Shown: piece after piece, positions 8,205-18,600 of the stretch
How positions within the stretch are numbered: position 1 is the stretch's first letter
Layout: every line of letters begins with the position of its first letter
Assembly: GCA_049616325.1 (NCBI GenBank)
Contig: JBMZHG010000003.1
Location: forward strand, 49,333 to 113,332
DNA length: 64,000 nt
From: UBA11663 sp049616325
GTDB lineage: Bacteria; Bacteroidota; Bacteroidia; Flavobacteriales_D; Sanyastnellaceae
Direction: 5' to 3'
Position numbers and translations under genes: made by a program
Notes under the pieces: model-generated
Databases searched by the model: none
Seen by the model: only the letters and a program-made list of their open reading frames with translations
Told to the model about the DNA's origin: nothing

Positions 8205-9083
8205 ATGGACGCTGCTGAACTTCTGAAACGTGTTCGGCGCGTGGAAATCACCACGCGCGGATTGAGCGACCGCATTTTTGCGGGGGAATACCACAGTGCC
8301 TTCAAAGGCCGTGGCATGGCGTTCAGCGAAAACCGCGAATACCAGGCGGGTGACGAGGTGAGGACCATCGATTGGAACGTGACCGCACGGACCGGCGTTC
8401 CCCACGTCAAAGTGTTCGAAGAAGAACGCGAATTGACGGTGTTTCTGCTGGTGGACGTCAGCGCCTCGGTGCATGGCGGCACGCGGGAACGAACCCAAAT
8501 GGACTTGTTGACCGAGCTTACCGCAATTTTGGCCTTCAGCGCCATAGGCAACAACGACAAGGTGGGCGCCATCCTCTTCACCGACCGAATTGAAAAGTTC
8601 ATTCCGCCCGGAAAGGGTCGGCCTCACGTGTTGCGAATCGTCAGGGACATTTTGGACTGTCAACCTGAAGGCAAAGGCAGCGATGTGGTCAAGGCGCTGA
8701 CCCACTTTTCGACCGCCATGCGCAAGCGCACTGTGGCTTTTCTCATGTCGGACTTCAAAGGGGTTTCCCAACAGGGCGAGTTGGAAACAATTCTCAAACG
8801 GGTCGGGCGGCGTCACGACTTGGTTGCCCTTCACGTCGACGACCCACTCAACCGTTCCCTGCCCTCGCTTGGGTGGATGCGCATTGAAGATCCAGAAACC
8901 GGCAAATCAAGCTGGCGCAACACCTCCGCGCGAAATGTGCAGCGCGCTTGGGTTCGTCGAGGAAAAGACCACAAGGAAGAATTGACCAAACTCATGGCCC
9001 GCTCCGGGATGGACTTCGCCACCGTGTCGACCGAAGGGTCGCTGGTACAACCTCTCTTACGCGTTTTCCATGCCCGCAGCTGA
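8205..9083 (+). CDS. DUF58-domain protein of the moxR-bat operon
   Basis: A 292-residue cytosolic protein with the DUF58 signature (FAGEYHSAFKGRGMAFSENREY... EVRTIDWNVTART, 25-65) and a VWA-like fold with the DVSASV metal site (about 84-89). Invariably linked to MoxR ATPases, it is thought to be their direct partner. It starts 16 bases after moxR, and its last 14 bases overlap the start of the next gene, so the operon is tightly packed. Confidence 0.9.
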   Translation: MDAAELLKRVRRVEITTRGLSDRIFAGEYHSAFKGRGMAFSENREYQAGDEVRTIDWNVTARTGVPHVKVFEEERELTVFLLVDVSASVHGGTRERTQMDLLTELTAILAFSAIGNNDKVGAILFTDRIEKFIPPGKGRPHVLRIVRDILDCQPEGKGSDVVKALTHFSTAMRKRTVAFLMSDFKGVSQQGELETILKRVGRRHDLVALHVDDPLNRSLPSLGWMRIEDPETGKSSWRNTSARNVQRAWVRRGKDHKEELTKLMARSGMDFATVSTEGSLVQPLLRVFHARS

Positions 9084-10035
9084 GTTCCGCCCCAAGTCGT
9101 CCCTGCTTGGCTTCCTCCTGTGGGGGTTGGGGCTGACCGCAGCCGCCCAAGTCGAATGGTCGGTGGACACCAACCGCATCCAGTGGGGCGAACCCTTGGA
9201 ACTGACTGCATCTTGGGTTCTGTCCCTGGAAGCCCTGCGTGCCGGAGAAGCGGACAGCACTTCTTGGCCCGCGTGGACGGACACCACCGACGGCGGCTTC
9301 GAAGTGTTGACCTCGTTGCCAATCGACACACTTCAAGCCCCTTTGGGCTCGTCAGGCGACATCCTGCTCCAAAAAACGTGGCGACTGACCCGATGGGACT
9401 CCGGATTTGTGGTCATGCCTCCGGCGCAATTTGGCCCGCATCGCACCACCCCGATCTTGATTCAGGTCCTTGCGCCTGCCTTGGAGGAAGACGCACAGCC
9501 TCGTCCCCCCGCCGACATTGTGGCCGTCCATTGGACGCTCTGGGAGCAGATTCAGCGCCACGGGCATTGGATGGCCTACCTCCTGTTTCTGGCAGCTGTC
9601 ATCTCCGCCGGAGTTTGGCTCGTTCAACGTCTCAAGCGCTCCCCGTCCCCTGAGGGCCTGGAAGCCCCTCTTCCCCAAGCAGAATTGCCTCACATCGTCG
9701 CCTTGCGGGAGCTTGAACGCCTTCTGATTGAAGAAGGTTGGGCGCGAGGTCAGGCGAAAGAAACGCAAGCGCAAGCCTCGCTGGTCGTGAGGCACTACCT
9801 CGAAGGGGCGTTTGGGCTTCCTGCTGCAGAGCGCACCACAGGCGAGATTGAGTCACTCCTTCCGTTGTCCTCCGTGCCTCAAGCCTGGCACTCACGCCTG
9901 ACGCAGGCACTGAACCAAGCAGATTCGGTGAAGTTTGCCAAAGGCAATTTGCCTGACATGGCGCATCGTGCCGCGATCGAGGCGTACCTCGAGTTCGTTC
10001 GTGAAACCCAGCCTGACTCCCATGAAGAAGGTTGA
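9070..10035 (+). CDS. Membrane protein of the bat operon (BatG/DUF4381-like)
   Basis: A 321-residue protein with an N-terminal signal-like hydrophobic stretch (about 12-26), a beta-rich extracytoplasmic domain of about 140 residues, one membrane helix (WMAYLLFLAAVISAGVWLV, about 167-185) and a cytoplasmic helical tail of about 130 residues with the L-R-E-L-x-x-L pattern found in DUF4381 proteins. This bitopic plan and the place between the DUF58 gene and batA match the poorly characterised membrane component found in other moxR-bat operons. It overlaps both neighbours by 14 bases. Confidence 0.72.
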   Translation: MPAAEFRPKSSLLGFLLWGLGLTAAAQVEWSVDTNRIQWGEPLELTASWVLSLEALRAGEADSTSWPAWTDTTDGGFEVLTSLPIDTLQAPLGSSGDILLQKTWRLTRWDSGFVVMPPAQFGPHRTTPILIQVLAPALEEDAQPRPPADIVAVHWTLWEQIQRHGHWMAYLLFLAAVISAGVWLVQRLKRSPSPEGLEAPLPQAELPHIVALRELERLLIEEGWARGQAKETQAQASLVVRHYLEGAFGLPAAERTTGEIESLLPLSSVPQAWHSRLTQALNQADSVKFAKGNLPDMAHRAAIEAYLEFVRETQPDSHEEG

Positions 10036-11134
10036 TTCGCAGTTGTGGTCCTGGGGAGCACCTGTGCTTCCCCACCTCCTGTTCGGGGGTGCCGTGCTGA
10101 GCGGATTCCTCGCGTTTCAAGGCGGCGTTGAATGGAGCTCGTCTTGGGGGTGGCTTGGCATTTCAACGGTCGTGGTGCATGTGCTTCTTCGCGCCCTTCC
10201 CAAAGGACCTTACCGTTCTCAAGAATTGTTTTGGTCGGATTCGGAATTGCACGTGCAGGAAAACCAGGCAAAGTCGTCGCACTTGCCTTCGCTGTGGATG
10301 GAAATTCCCGCTGCGCTTCGGACAGCTGGGCTGTTGTGCCTCACAGTGGCGTTGTTCCGCCCCCAAACGTCCTCCACAATCGAAAACATGACCCGCGAGG
10401 GAATCGATCTCCTGCTGACCATGGACCTCAGCGCTTCCATGTTGTCGCGGGATTTTCGTCCCAACAGGCTGGAAAGTGCCAAGGAAGTCGCCATCAATTT
10501 CGTGGACAGCCGGCCCTTTGACCGCATTGGCGTGGTGGCCTACGAGGGCGAAGCCTTCACTCAGGTTCCCATCACATCGGACCACATCGTGGTTAAAAAC
10601 GGCCTTGCCGGCCTCGAAACAGGACGACTTCAAGGCGGCACGGCCATTGGCACCGGACTGGCCGTCGCGGTCAACCGATTGAGGGACTCGCAAGCCGTCA
10701 GCAAGGTCATTGTGTTGTTGACCGACGGGGAGAACAACGCAGGACAAATCGAACCCATGGATGCGGCACAGCTGGCCAAGCTCAACGGCATCCGAGTCTA
10801 CACCATTGGCGTCGGGACAGTCGGCAAGGCTAAGAGCCCGGTGGCCATTCGTCCCGACGGCACGTACCAATACGACTGGGTGGATGTGCGCATTGACGAA
10901 GAAGTTCTCCAAGGGATCTCTGACCTCACCGGGGGGCGTTATTTCCGAGCCACCAACGCCGACAAACTGAAAGAGATCTACAACGAAATTGACGTCCTGG
11001 AAAAGACCCAATTCAACGTGCTGCGTTACCAACGGAAAACCGAGGCTTCTGGTCCGTGGGTTGCCGTGGCAGCACTTTCATTGGTGATTTCGTTTTTGCT
11101 GCAGATGACCCTCCTCAAATCCCTGGCCGAATGA
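10022..11134 (+). CDS. batA: BatA, VWA-domain membrane protein
   Basis: A 370-residue protein with two N-terminal membrane segments (about 12-32 and 43-58), a third near 97-113, a von Willebrand A domain with an intact MIDAS (D135, S137, S139 in MDLSAS; later TDGENN), and a C-terminal membrane helix (about 345-365). The ATG at 10022 is inside the end of the preceding gene, and its stop overlaps the next start as ATGA. In Bacteroides, Bat proteins are tied to aerotolerance and envelope stability; the mechanism is not settled. Confidence 0.93.
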   Translation: MKKVDSQLWSWGAPVLPHLLFGGAVLSGFLAFQGGVEWSSSWGWLGISTVVVHVLLRALPKGPYRSQELFWSDSELHVQENQAKSSHLPSLWMEIPAALRTAGLLCLTVALFRPQTSSTIENMTREGIDLLLTMDLSASMLSRDFRPNRLESAKEVAINFVDSRPFDRIGVVAYEGEAFTQVPITSDHIVVKNGLAGLETGRLQGGTAIGTGLAVAVNRLRDSQAVSKVIVLLTDGENNAGQIEPMDAAQLAKLNGIRVYTIGVGTVGKAKSPVAIRPDGTYQYDWVDVRIDEEVLQGISDLTGGRYFRATNADKLKEIYNEIDVLEKTQFNVLRYQRKTEASGPWVAVAALSLVISFLLQMTLLKSLAE

Positions 11135-13080
11135 AATCCTGGCCTTCCATTCGACCTGCGCTGGGGTTGCTCCTGTTTTTGGAGTTCCTGTTTTGGGCTG
11201 GTGCAGCCGCAGCCTGGTGGACGGCTAAGGCGGCCGTGCCAAGTTTGACGTTGCACCGCATGGAACACTGGCCTGTTCTGACGTTCACCGGCTTGTTGTC
11301 GCTTCTGATGGCGGGCCATTTGAGGTGGCGCCACAAGGCCATTCAACACTTGGGAGACGCCGGACGGATCGACTCGGTGCTTCCCGGTTACCGCATCTTC
11401 CTGCCAACTTGGAAGTTCTTGCTCCTGCGACTTGCGGTGGGTGCGTTGGTCGTGGCGTGGCTTGACCCCAAAATGGGCAGCCGACTTGAAGAAGTGGAAG
11501 CCGAAGGAGTGGACGTGATGGTGGCTCTGGATGTGAGCAACAGCATGCTTGCGGAAGATGTGGGAATGCCAAGATTGGATTTGGCGCAACGCACGGTTGA
11601 GCGCCTCGTGTCTTCCACGTCTGGGGACCGAGTGGGGCTTGTGGTTTTTGCGGGAGACGCGTACGTTCAATGTCCACTCACCACGGACGTCGAAGCGGTC
11701 AAGATGTTCCTGGAAAGCGTAGACCCGGGCATGGTTCCGACCCAGGGGACGGCAGTGGGACGAGCCATCCAGACGTGCTGGACAGGCTTCGATGAAAACA
11801 GCGAGGCTTCTCGCGTGATCGTGGTGTTGACCGACGGGGAAAACCACGAAGACGACGCCATCGCCGCGGCTGGTGAAGTCTCAGGCGCAGGGGCTTCTGT
11901 GCACTTCCTCGGACTGGCCACCCTCGAAGGCAGCCCCATTCCGGTGCTCGATGCCCGTGGCCGGCCTTCGGGATTCAGAACGGACGTCGACGGTCAGCCT
12001 GTGGTTTCTCGCCTCGACGAGGCCACCCTGATTGAAGCTGCACAAGCCGGCGGTGGAACCTACACTCGAGCCTCGAAAGGATTTGTTGAACTGACCCCTC
12101 TGCTGCAATTCAAGGCCCAGCTGGAAACGGCCAACATTTCTTCCGTGAGTTACGTGGACTACGAACACCACCTGATGCCGTGGCTCATCGTGGCTGCTTT
12201 GCTTTTGCTCCTCGAAACGCTTCTGCCCAAACGCGTGACACGAAGAATCCTCGCCCTCGGCTTTTGGGTGTCGTTGGCATCGACGTCCGGGCCTGCTTTT
12301 GCCCAGTCCTCCCTCGAGACCAAGGCCCCCCTTGTGGAAGGCACGGAGGCATTCCTTGCAGGGCAACACGAAGAATCCGCCGCCGATTTCGGAAAGGGGG
12401 CCATGTCACCCGACCAGGCGGCCCTGGCCTTGTACAACCAAGGTTGCGCCTACCTGGCTTCAGGGGACGCCGAAGCAGCGGCCGCAGCCTTGAACAAAAG
12501 CCTCGAGCTTTCGAAAGACCGCAACCTGCAAGAGCAGGCCCATTACAACGCCTCCCTCTCGGCCTTGCTTCAAGGCGACGCCTCCACGGCCATCGAACAC
12601 GCCAAGTCCACGTTGCGCTTGAACCCGACCAACGACGACGCCCGCCACAACATGGCACTTGCGCGAAGGCTCCAACAACAGCAACAAGAACAGCAAGGCG
12701 AACAGGGCGAGCAGGGCGAAAAGGACGAGCAAGGTGAGCAGGGCGAACAAGGTGAGCAGGGCGAACAAGACGAGCAGGGCGAACAAGGTGAGCAGGGCGA
12801 ACAGGGCGAACAGGGCGAACAAGACGAGCAGGGCGAACAAGGCGAACAGGGCGAACAGAGCGACCAGGGCGACCAGGGTGAGCAAGGCGAACAGGACGCT
12901 CAGGGCGAACAAGGCGAACAAGGCGACCAGCCGAAGGAGGGCCAAATCAGCCGCGCGGATATGGAACGCATTTTGGAAAGTTTGGAGAGACAGGAAGCCG
13001 AAGTGCAAGCGAAATTGCGTGCTGCACAGGCCAAGCGCAACGGCAATGGAAAAAAAGTCACTCCTGAAAAAGACTGGTAA
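11131..13080 (+). CDS. batB: BatB-BatC fusion: VWA membrane protein joined to TPR protein with a Gly-Glu-Gln tract
   Basis: A 649-residue protein that carries what are usually two genes. The BatB half has membrane segments near 10-30, 48-63 and 95-112, a VWA domain with MIDAS residues D134, S136, S138 (LDVSNSM) and a membrane helix near 350-367. A second signal-like hydrophobic segment (about 373-390) precedes TPR repeats (about 405-510) that correspond to BatC. A tract of G-E-Q triplets with some D and S follows (about 514-600), then a short coiled-coil-like helix (ADMERILESLERQEAEVQ). The frame is unbroken, so I read it as a true fusion. The start shares ATGA with batA. Confidence 0.9.
   Translation: MKSWPSIRPALGLLLFLEFLFWAGAAAAWWTAKAAVPSLTLHRMEHWPVLTFTGLLSLLMAGHLRWRHKAIQHLGDAGRIDSVLPGYRIFLPTWKFLLLRLAVGALVVAWLDPKMGSRLEEVEAEGVDVMVALDVSNSMLAEDVGMPRLDLAQRTVERLVSSTSGDRVGLVVFAGDAYVQCPLTTDVEAVKMFLESVDPGMVPTQGTAVGRAIQTCWTGFDENSEASRVIVVLTDGENHEDDAIAAAGEVSGAGASVHFLGLATLEGSPIPVLDARGRPSGFRTDVDGQPVVSRLDEATLIEAAQAGGGTYTRASKGFVELTPLLQFKAQLETANISSVSYVDYEHHLMPWLIVAALLLLLETLLPKRVTRRILALGFWVSLASTSGPAFAQSSLETKAPLVEGTEAFLAGQHEESAADFGKGAMSPDQAALALYNQGCAYLASGDAEAAAAALNKSLELSKDRNLQEQAHYNASLSALLQGDASTAIEHAKSTLRLNPTNDDARHNMALARRLQQQQQEQQGEQGEQGEKDEQGEQGEQGEQGEQDEQGEQGEQGEQGEQGEQDEQGEQGEQGEQSDQGDQGEQGEQDAQGEQGEQGDQPKEGQISRADMERILESLERQEAEVQAKLRAAQAKRNGNGKKVTPEKDW
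12694..12930 (+). repeat. Imperfect 9-base tandem repeat coding for (Gly-Glu-Gln)n
   Basis: About 26 copies of a 9-base unit of the form GGCGAACAG, with synonymous and Gly-to-Asp or Ser changes, all in one reading frame. It codes for the low-complexity tract of the BatB-BatC fusion. Because the unit is a multiple of three, slippage would change length without breaking the frame. The repeat is also a likely place for assembly collapse. Confidence 0.9.
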
Positions 13081-13083
13081 CCC

Positions 13084-14835
13084 ATGACAACCTCGCTCCC
13101 GACCACCTTCATGCAACTGCGCATCCTTGCTTGCCTATTCTGGGGCCTGGGCTGCGTGTTTAGCGTGTCAGCGCAAGAGGCATCGGTGGAGGTGACGGTA
13201 AATTCGACCAACGTCAACCGAGGGGACGTGCTCCGCTTGGCGGTGACCTTCGTCAACTGCAAAGTCAAAGAAATCGACCCCCCCAAAATCCCCGGCCTGG
13301 AATGGCGCATGGGGCCGAGCACGTCGAACAGCACCCAGTGGGTGAATGGCGTCACGACCTCGGAGCAGCGCTACACCTACGGATACGTCGTGACCGACAG
13401 CAAAGAGGTTGTCGTTCCGACCCTGACCTGGAACACCAACAAAGGGAAATTGCAAAGCAATTCGATTCGGATTTTGGTCAACGGCGCTGCCACGTCCGGT
13501 GGCAACCTCCCGAACCGAACGTCCTCGGCCAAGCGCGAAGTGAACCGCGATTTGGTCACCTCGATCGAACCCAGCAAACGCACCGTGTACCTCGGGGAAC
13601 CGCTCGTGCTTTCGTACAAGATCTACAACCGCTACAACAACCTGGACGTTCGGAATTACGACATTCCAGAATTGGAGGGGTTTTGGAAAGAAACCATCGC
13701 CGCCCCCGAGGCACGATGGGAACCTCAATTGATCAACGGCAAGCGGTACAACGTCGCCACCGTCCGTCAGATCGTGGCCTTCCCGCAACAAACCGGCAAA
13801 CTTGTGCTGGACGATTTCACGCTGAACGGGTACTTGCGCATCAACTTTTTTGAGGGGCGTGAAATCCAGGCCACGTGCGATCCAGTCGAAATTGAAGTGC
13901 TTCCTCTTCCCGAAGCCGCCCCTTCGAATTCTCTCGGGACGTTTGCCAACCTCGCGGTCGAACAGCGCATCTCTTCCGACAGCATCTCCGCCAACGAGGC
14001 GGTCACCCTTGAAATCACCTTTCGCGGCATCGGAAACCTGAAGTTTTTGCGAGAACCGGCATTGGCGTGGCCGGCTGAATTCGAGGTTTTTGACCCTGAA
14101 GTGGAGGACAACATTTCAATCACCGCCCGCGGCGAGTCGGGCACGCGCAAGTTCAAGTACGTGGCCATACCACGTGCGCCTGGGGATTACCAGATGCCCG
14201 CATTTGAGGCAACGTCATTCGATCCCTTGACGGCGCAACACGTGACGAGCCGAGCTCCAGGAATCAAATTGCATGTGTCCCGAGACGGCAACGGAGCAGG
14301 AGGCGGATCGGCCGGAATGACCTTCACCCACCAACAAGACGTCCAAGTCCTGAATCGGGATGTTCGCCACATTCTGACTTCATCCAGCCGGTTTCTTCCC
14401 AAGTCCCCGCCGGCTTGGGCCCAATGGGGGTTGAGCTTGGCCTTTCTTGCGAGTCCGCTGACGTATGCCGGATTTGCGGCGGCAAGGCGTGCTCGACGTC
14501 GCGAATCTCAGGACGCCAAGGGGACGCGCCGGAAGAGAGCCTTGAGGGTGCTTCAACGCGCACTGAGCAACCCGGAGGCACTGACGCCTGAAGTGCTCGG
14601 CGAAACGATGGAGCAGTACCTCATGGCCAAATTGGGTTGGGAGCGGTCCCAACTGACCCGAGATGCGGTGCGTATGGCCCTTCTCAAATTCGACGCCACT
14701 CTCGCTGAAAAGTGGGACCAAATGTGGGTCTCGTGCGAGATGGTCAGGTACGGCGCCTCCTCAGGCGACTTGTCCGAACTGTCCCACCAGTTGTTGACTC
14801 TAGCTGAAACCACGGAAGCCACATGGAACTCGTGA
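13084..14835 (+). CDS. batD: BatD
   Basis: A 583-residue protein with a signal peptide (about 10-30, ending VSAQ), several beta-sandwich domains in the periplasm (the family signature N-x-x-R-G-D-x-L-R-L is near 44-54), one membrane helix near 438-458 (WAQWGLSLAFLASPLTYAGF), a basic cytoplasmic stretch and a helical C-terminal tail. It starts three bases after the BatB-BatC stop and overlaps batE by 13 bases. BatD proteins (oxygen-tolerance family) probably form the large extracytoplasmic part of the Bat complex. Confidence 0.92.
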   Translation: MTTSLPTTFMQLRILACLFWGLGCVFSVSAQEASVEVTVNSTNVNRGDVLRLAVTFVNCKVKEIDPPKIPGLEWRMGPSTSNSTQWVNGVTTSEQRYTYGYVVTDSKEVVVPTLTWNTNKGKLQSNSIRILVNGAATSGGNLPNRTSSAKREVNRDLVTSIEPSKRTVYLGEPLVLSYKIYNRYNNLDVRNYDIPELEGFWKETIAAPEARWEPQLINGKRYNVATVRQIVAFPQQTGKLVLDDFTLNGYLRINFFEGREIQATCDPVEIEVLPLPEAAPSNSLGTFANLAVEQRISSDSISANEAVTLEITFRGIGNLKFLREPALAWPAEFEVFDPEVEDNISITARGESGTRKFKYVAIPRAPGDYQMPAFEATSFDPLTAQHVTSRAPGIKLHVSRDGNGAGGGSAGMTFTHQQDVQVLNRDVRHILTSSSRFLPKSPPAWAQWGLSLAFLASPLTYAGFAAARRARRRESQDAKGTRRKRALRVLQRALSNPEALTPEVLGETMEQYLMAKLGWERSQLTRDAVRMALLKFDATLAEKWDQMWVSCEMVRYGASSGDLSELSHQLLTLAETTEATWNS

Positions 14836-15599
14836 GAATTCTACGCACTTCACTCGTCGCCAGCGCGCTGACGGCAACCGCCCTCGTTGGCCAAGGGCAG
14901 GCACTGCAATTGACCGCCGCCTTTGATTCGGCCAACGCAACGTACGAACGAGGAGAATTCCAAGCTGCCCTGGATCAATACGAAGCACTGCTAGCCGATC
15001 ACCGCCACTTTGAAACGGAGTTCAATGCCGGAAACGCTGCGTTCAAATTGGGGCTCCTTGGCAAGGCGAGGCTGCATTACGAACGTGCCGCCGAATTGGA
15101 CCCCTCGAACGACAACCTGGAAGCCAACCTCACGCTGCTCAAGTCCAAAATCGTCGACCGAATCACCCCCATTCCAGACATCGGCCTTGCTAGTTGGCTG
15201 GCCTCCTGGGTGGGGCCTGGACGACTTCGGGGATGGGTCATTTGGGCGCTCTTTTGGTGGACCCTCGGCTGGGTGATTTGGAGCGTCCGATGGCGCAAGT
15301 CAAGCCGAGATTCTCGTGCTACGCTGGCTTTTCTTGGCGCGGCCTGTCTAGCCTTGGGTGTCGTCGGCATGTGGGGGGCGCGTGAGAGCCGCAAGCAACT
15401 TCAAACGCCGAGCCAGCTCGTGATCCTTTCCGACCGTGTGGACGTGTTGAGCACGCCTTCCAACTCCGGCACCGTGTTGTTTCAGCTTCACGAAGGGGCG
15501 CGCGCCTGCATCCTCGACCGCACCAACGGGTGGTCGGAAATCCAACTTGACAACGGCAACGTGGGTTGGATTCCGGAGTCGGCCTCTGAAGACGTTTGA
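14823..15599 (+). CDS. batE: BatE, TPR and SH3-like membrane protein
   Basis: A 258-residue protein. Order: signal peptide (1-26), TPR repeats (about 30-105; ANATYERGEFQAALDQYE, AAFKLGLLGKARLHYERA), two adjacent membrane helices (about 135-155 and 165-182), and a C-terminal SH3b-like domain (about 195-255; VDVLSTPSNSG...VLFQLHEGA...GWSEIQLDNGNVGWI). It ends the operon. The convergent metallopeptidase gene begins its 3' end 30 bases later. Confidence 0.9.
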   Translation: MELVRILRTSLVASALTATALVGQGQALQLTAAFDSANATYERGEFQAALDQYEALLADHRHFETEFNAGNAAFKLGLLGKARLHYERAAELDPSNDNLEANLTLLKSKIVDRITPIPDIGLASWLASWVGPGRLRGWVIWALFWWTLGWVIWSVRWRKSSRDSRATLAFLGAACLALGVVGMWGARESRKQLQTPSQLVILSDRVDVLSTPSNSGTVLFQLHEGARACILDRTNGWSEIQLDNGNVGWIPESASEDV

Positions 15600-15629
15600 C
15601 GTTGGCGTGGCTCGCGAGGAGCCGAAGGA

Positions 15630-18600
15630 TCAGTCTTGGGCTTCGAACTTGACTTGGGCCTTGCCCAAATTCCGGTCCCAACCCGAAGCGACGTACAGGC
15701 CCCGCGGCCAAGTGGAGACGTCCACCTGGAGTTGTCCTGAGCCGTTGGCGCGACGAGACAACATTTCGCGGCCTTCCACGTCCCAAACCCGCACCGTGCT
15801 CGACGGCATCCAACCGTCCAAGAGCAACGTCCCTGAAGCGGGGTTGGGCATGGCTGTGACCTTCGCCCGTGTCTCGTCTCTCACGGATTGACCCGAAGCC
15901 AAATCGTACAGCACCACGTCGTCCACCGCCGCTTCGACCAGGCTCCCGCCGTCGAGGTATTCCCCCACGGTCGTGCTGTCCGACGCGATGAATCGAATTT
16001 GGAACGTCTCGCTCGGTTCCAAGACGTCCGACACCCGGAACGCCTTACGGCGCCACGAAATGTCCTGTTGCGAGGTGTTTTCGAGGTACTGCCACGTGTT
16101 GCCTCCGTCGTTGGAAACCTCGACCTGCCACCAATCCGAGGCCGGGTTGGCCCCTGAGGCAGGTGCATTCGTGTACCAACGCCAATACGCCAGCACCGGA
16201 TTTTCGTAGGGCGTCAAATCAATCACGGGCGACACAAGCGTCGTGTGGCCGCCGTCGACGTCGTTTTCGCCGATGCCGGAGCCGAGTGGCGGATTCAAGC
16301 CTGTCACGTAAGCGAATCCGTAGAGCCCCTCTGTGTGGTCCTGCAACGGCGCCACAACGGTGGTGAGATCGGTTTGGTCTCCCATCGAGCCTACCGGAAT
16401 GGCCTCTTCCCAAGCACCTGTCGTCGCGTTGTCTGTTGGCAAGTCCATGTCCCAATACCCAAACTCGGAATATTCGTCCAAATCGTTGATCAGGACAGGC
16501 TCAACCCCCACCAACACGTAATGCGGCAAGTTGCCGTTGACAGGCTTATTGGCGGCCGTGGGCGTCGTGGCGCTGACCCCGTCAAACGCGTCGAGGATGT
16601 CGAGGTAATAGTCCACCACGGTGCCTGCGGGAACGCCAGGAATGCTGTAAGTGAACAGGTCCCCGTCTTGTTCCATGTTGACCACCGTGTAAGGGTCGTT
16701 TGGCGACGTCCGGTAATGCAATCGCGCCGCTTCGAAATAGACCACGTACGGAAAATTGATGTCGGCTTCGGCTTCAATCAGGACCTCCGATTCCGCCACG
16801 GCAAATTCCACCGGTTCGTGCTCGAGGTCCACGTAGCTGAACAGGGTGATGCCGTGAAGGGCAAACCCCTCGATGATGGCTGCGGCGTTGGGCGTGCCGT
16901 TCATCAGGTCGTCGTCGTCGTCGTCGGCTTGCAACGCATCCAACAGGACGTCCGTGAACGCCTGCCCCTCCTGTCCGTTGCTCACCGTGGCTTGCAACCC
17001 TGGGAAGGCGTCCACGAAGAGTGGCATCGTCAGCTCCCAGTCTCCGCCGAGCAACAAATGCGTGTCGTACCACGCACCACAGATGATTTCTCCGTCCGCG
17101 TGCACCTCGCCAACGATGTCCTCGGGATACACTTTGGGATCCACGTCGTACCTGCGAATGCCGTCGTTGTTGTCGATGTAGAACCCCTTGCCAATCTCGG
17201 CAATGTCGGCCAGCGACATGGCCCAAAAATCGGCGTACCCCTCGTTCATTGCCCCGTTGTTGAATCCGTAGAAGTACGACTGATAGAACCAATCGTTGAT
17301 GGCGTGCCCGTATTCGTGGTACACCACGTCGGCAATCAACGAAGTCGGGTTGCATCCTCCGCCCTGGTCAAAGAAGTTGATGCTGCCTCCGTCGTAAAAG
17401 GCGTTGCACTCCCCTGTCACGTCGACGTTCACTGGCATGCTCCAATCCAAATCCGAAAACTCGGGCAACCACGACCGCATGTGGTCGTGAATGAGGTTGG
17501 TGCTTCGGTAGGCACTGGCTTCTTTCGTGTTACCTGGGGCAGACAACGAGTTGTATCCTTCCACGAACGTGACGGTCGAAGACGGAGTCACGCCGCCCGT
17601 GTACACCGTGGCGAACAACCCTTTCAACTGCAACGTCACGTCTTCGATGTCGCCTGTCTCAGCGCTGTTGAACACGCCCGCCGTGTCGGTGAAATACGTC
17701 ACGCTTCCGAGAGGCAGCTCGAGGTGAGGCATCGCAAGGGTCTGGGGATCTTCGTAGGGATAAGACGGGTGGGCCGAAGCCTTGACTTGGCCAAACACGT
17801 TGGGGGGAACTTGCCCCATCCGTCGGGGTTCGTTTTCCGGCGCCTCGTGCATGACTTGGTTGGTGCGCTGCACCACAGCGCCGTCGGTCATGTCCACCCA
17901 GGTCAGGTACCTCACAGGCAGGACGCCGCGACGCCCCGTGACCTCCACTTGCCACACCGGATGAGCGAACCAGCCTGCACCGTCTTCCGATTCTTGAAGC
18001 ACCGGCAACCACGCCATGCCCAAATCGTGCGCCTCAAAATCCGATACGTAGGTGGTTCCGACATTTCCGGGGGCAGCCCCCGTGGCCATGTCCAACTCCA
18101 ACTGGGCCAACACGCTTTCCTGGCTGACCCCGTCCCCGACAAGGGCAGGCGTCAACGTCGGCCACCAGTCGCTGGAGACGAGCACGAGGGAGGCGCCGTG
18201 GAATTTGGCCTGAAACTTGGCTCCGAGAACGGGAAGCCCTTCAAGCTGCTGCTGAGCAAAAACACGCTCGTGCTTCGCTCCTCGAGCCACGTGCACCTCG
18301 CCCACCAAGTCCGGCGTCCAGCCAAAGTTGCCGAGCGCCCAGCTCCACGCCGCCGTTGCCCGCTCAAGGGGGGCGTTGGCCTCAAACGACACCCCGGCTC
18401 CCCACATGCGCGAGGGAACCGCCCGGTCCTCGTGGCTCATGACGGCCCAGCCCGCGGCGCTCGGTCCTGAGTTCTGCCAAGGCGCCGCTTGGCGGAAGAT
18501 CCGTTGCCCCTCCGCGTCAACGGACCACGGTTCCGAATCCAAGCGAACGTCCCAAGGGTCAAAGACAAAGTCAGGGGTTTGGGCCAAGGTGCCCGACAGA

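Noticed and set aside
12694..12930. Tandem repeat as a possible CRISPR array or mobile element
   Set aside because: The units are 9 bases, in frame, without spacers, and code for a Gly-Glu-Gln tract.
16245..18470. A 741-codon open frame antisense to the M36-like peptidase
   Set aside because: Same reason: the opposite strand holds a peptidase with signal peptide, zinc motif and sorting domain.
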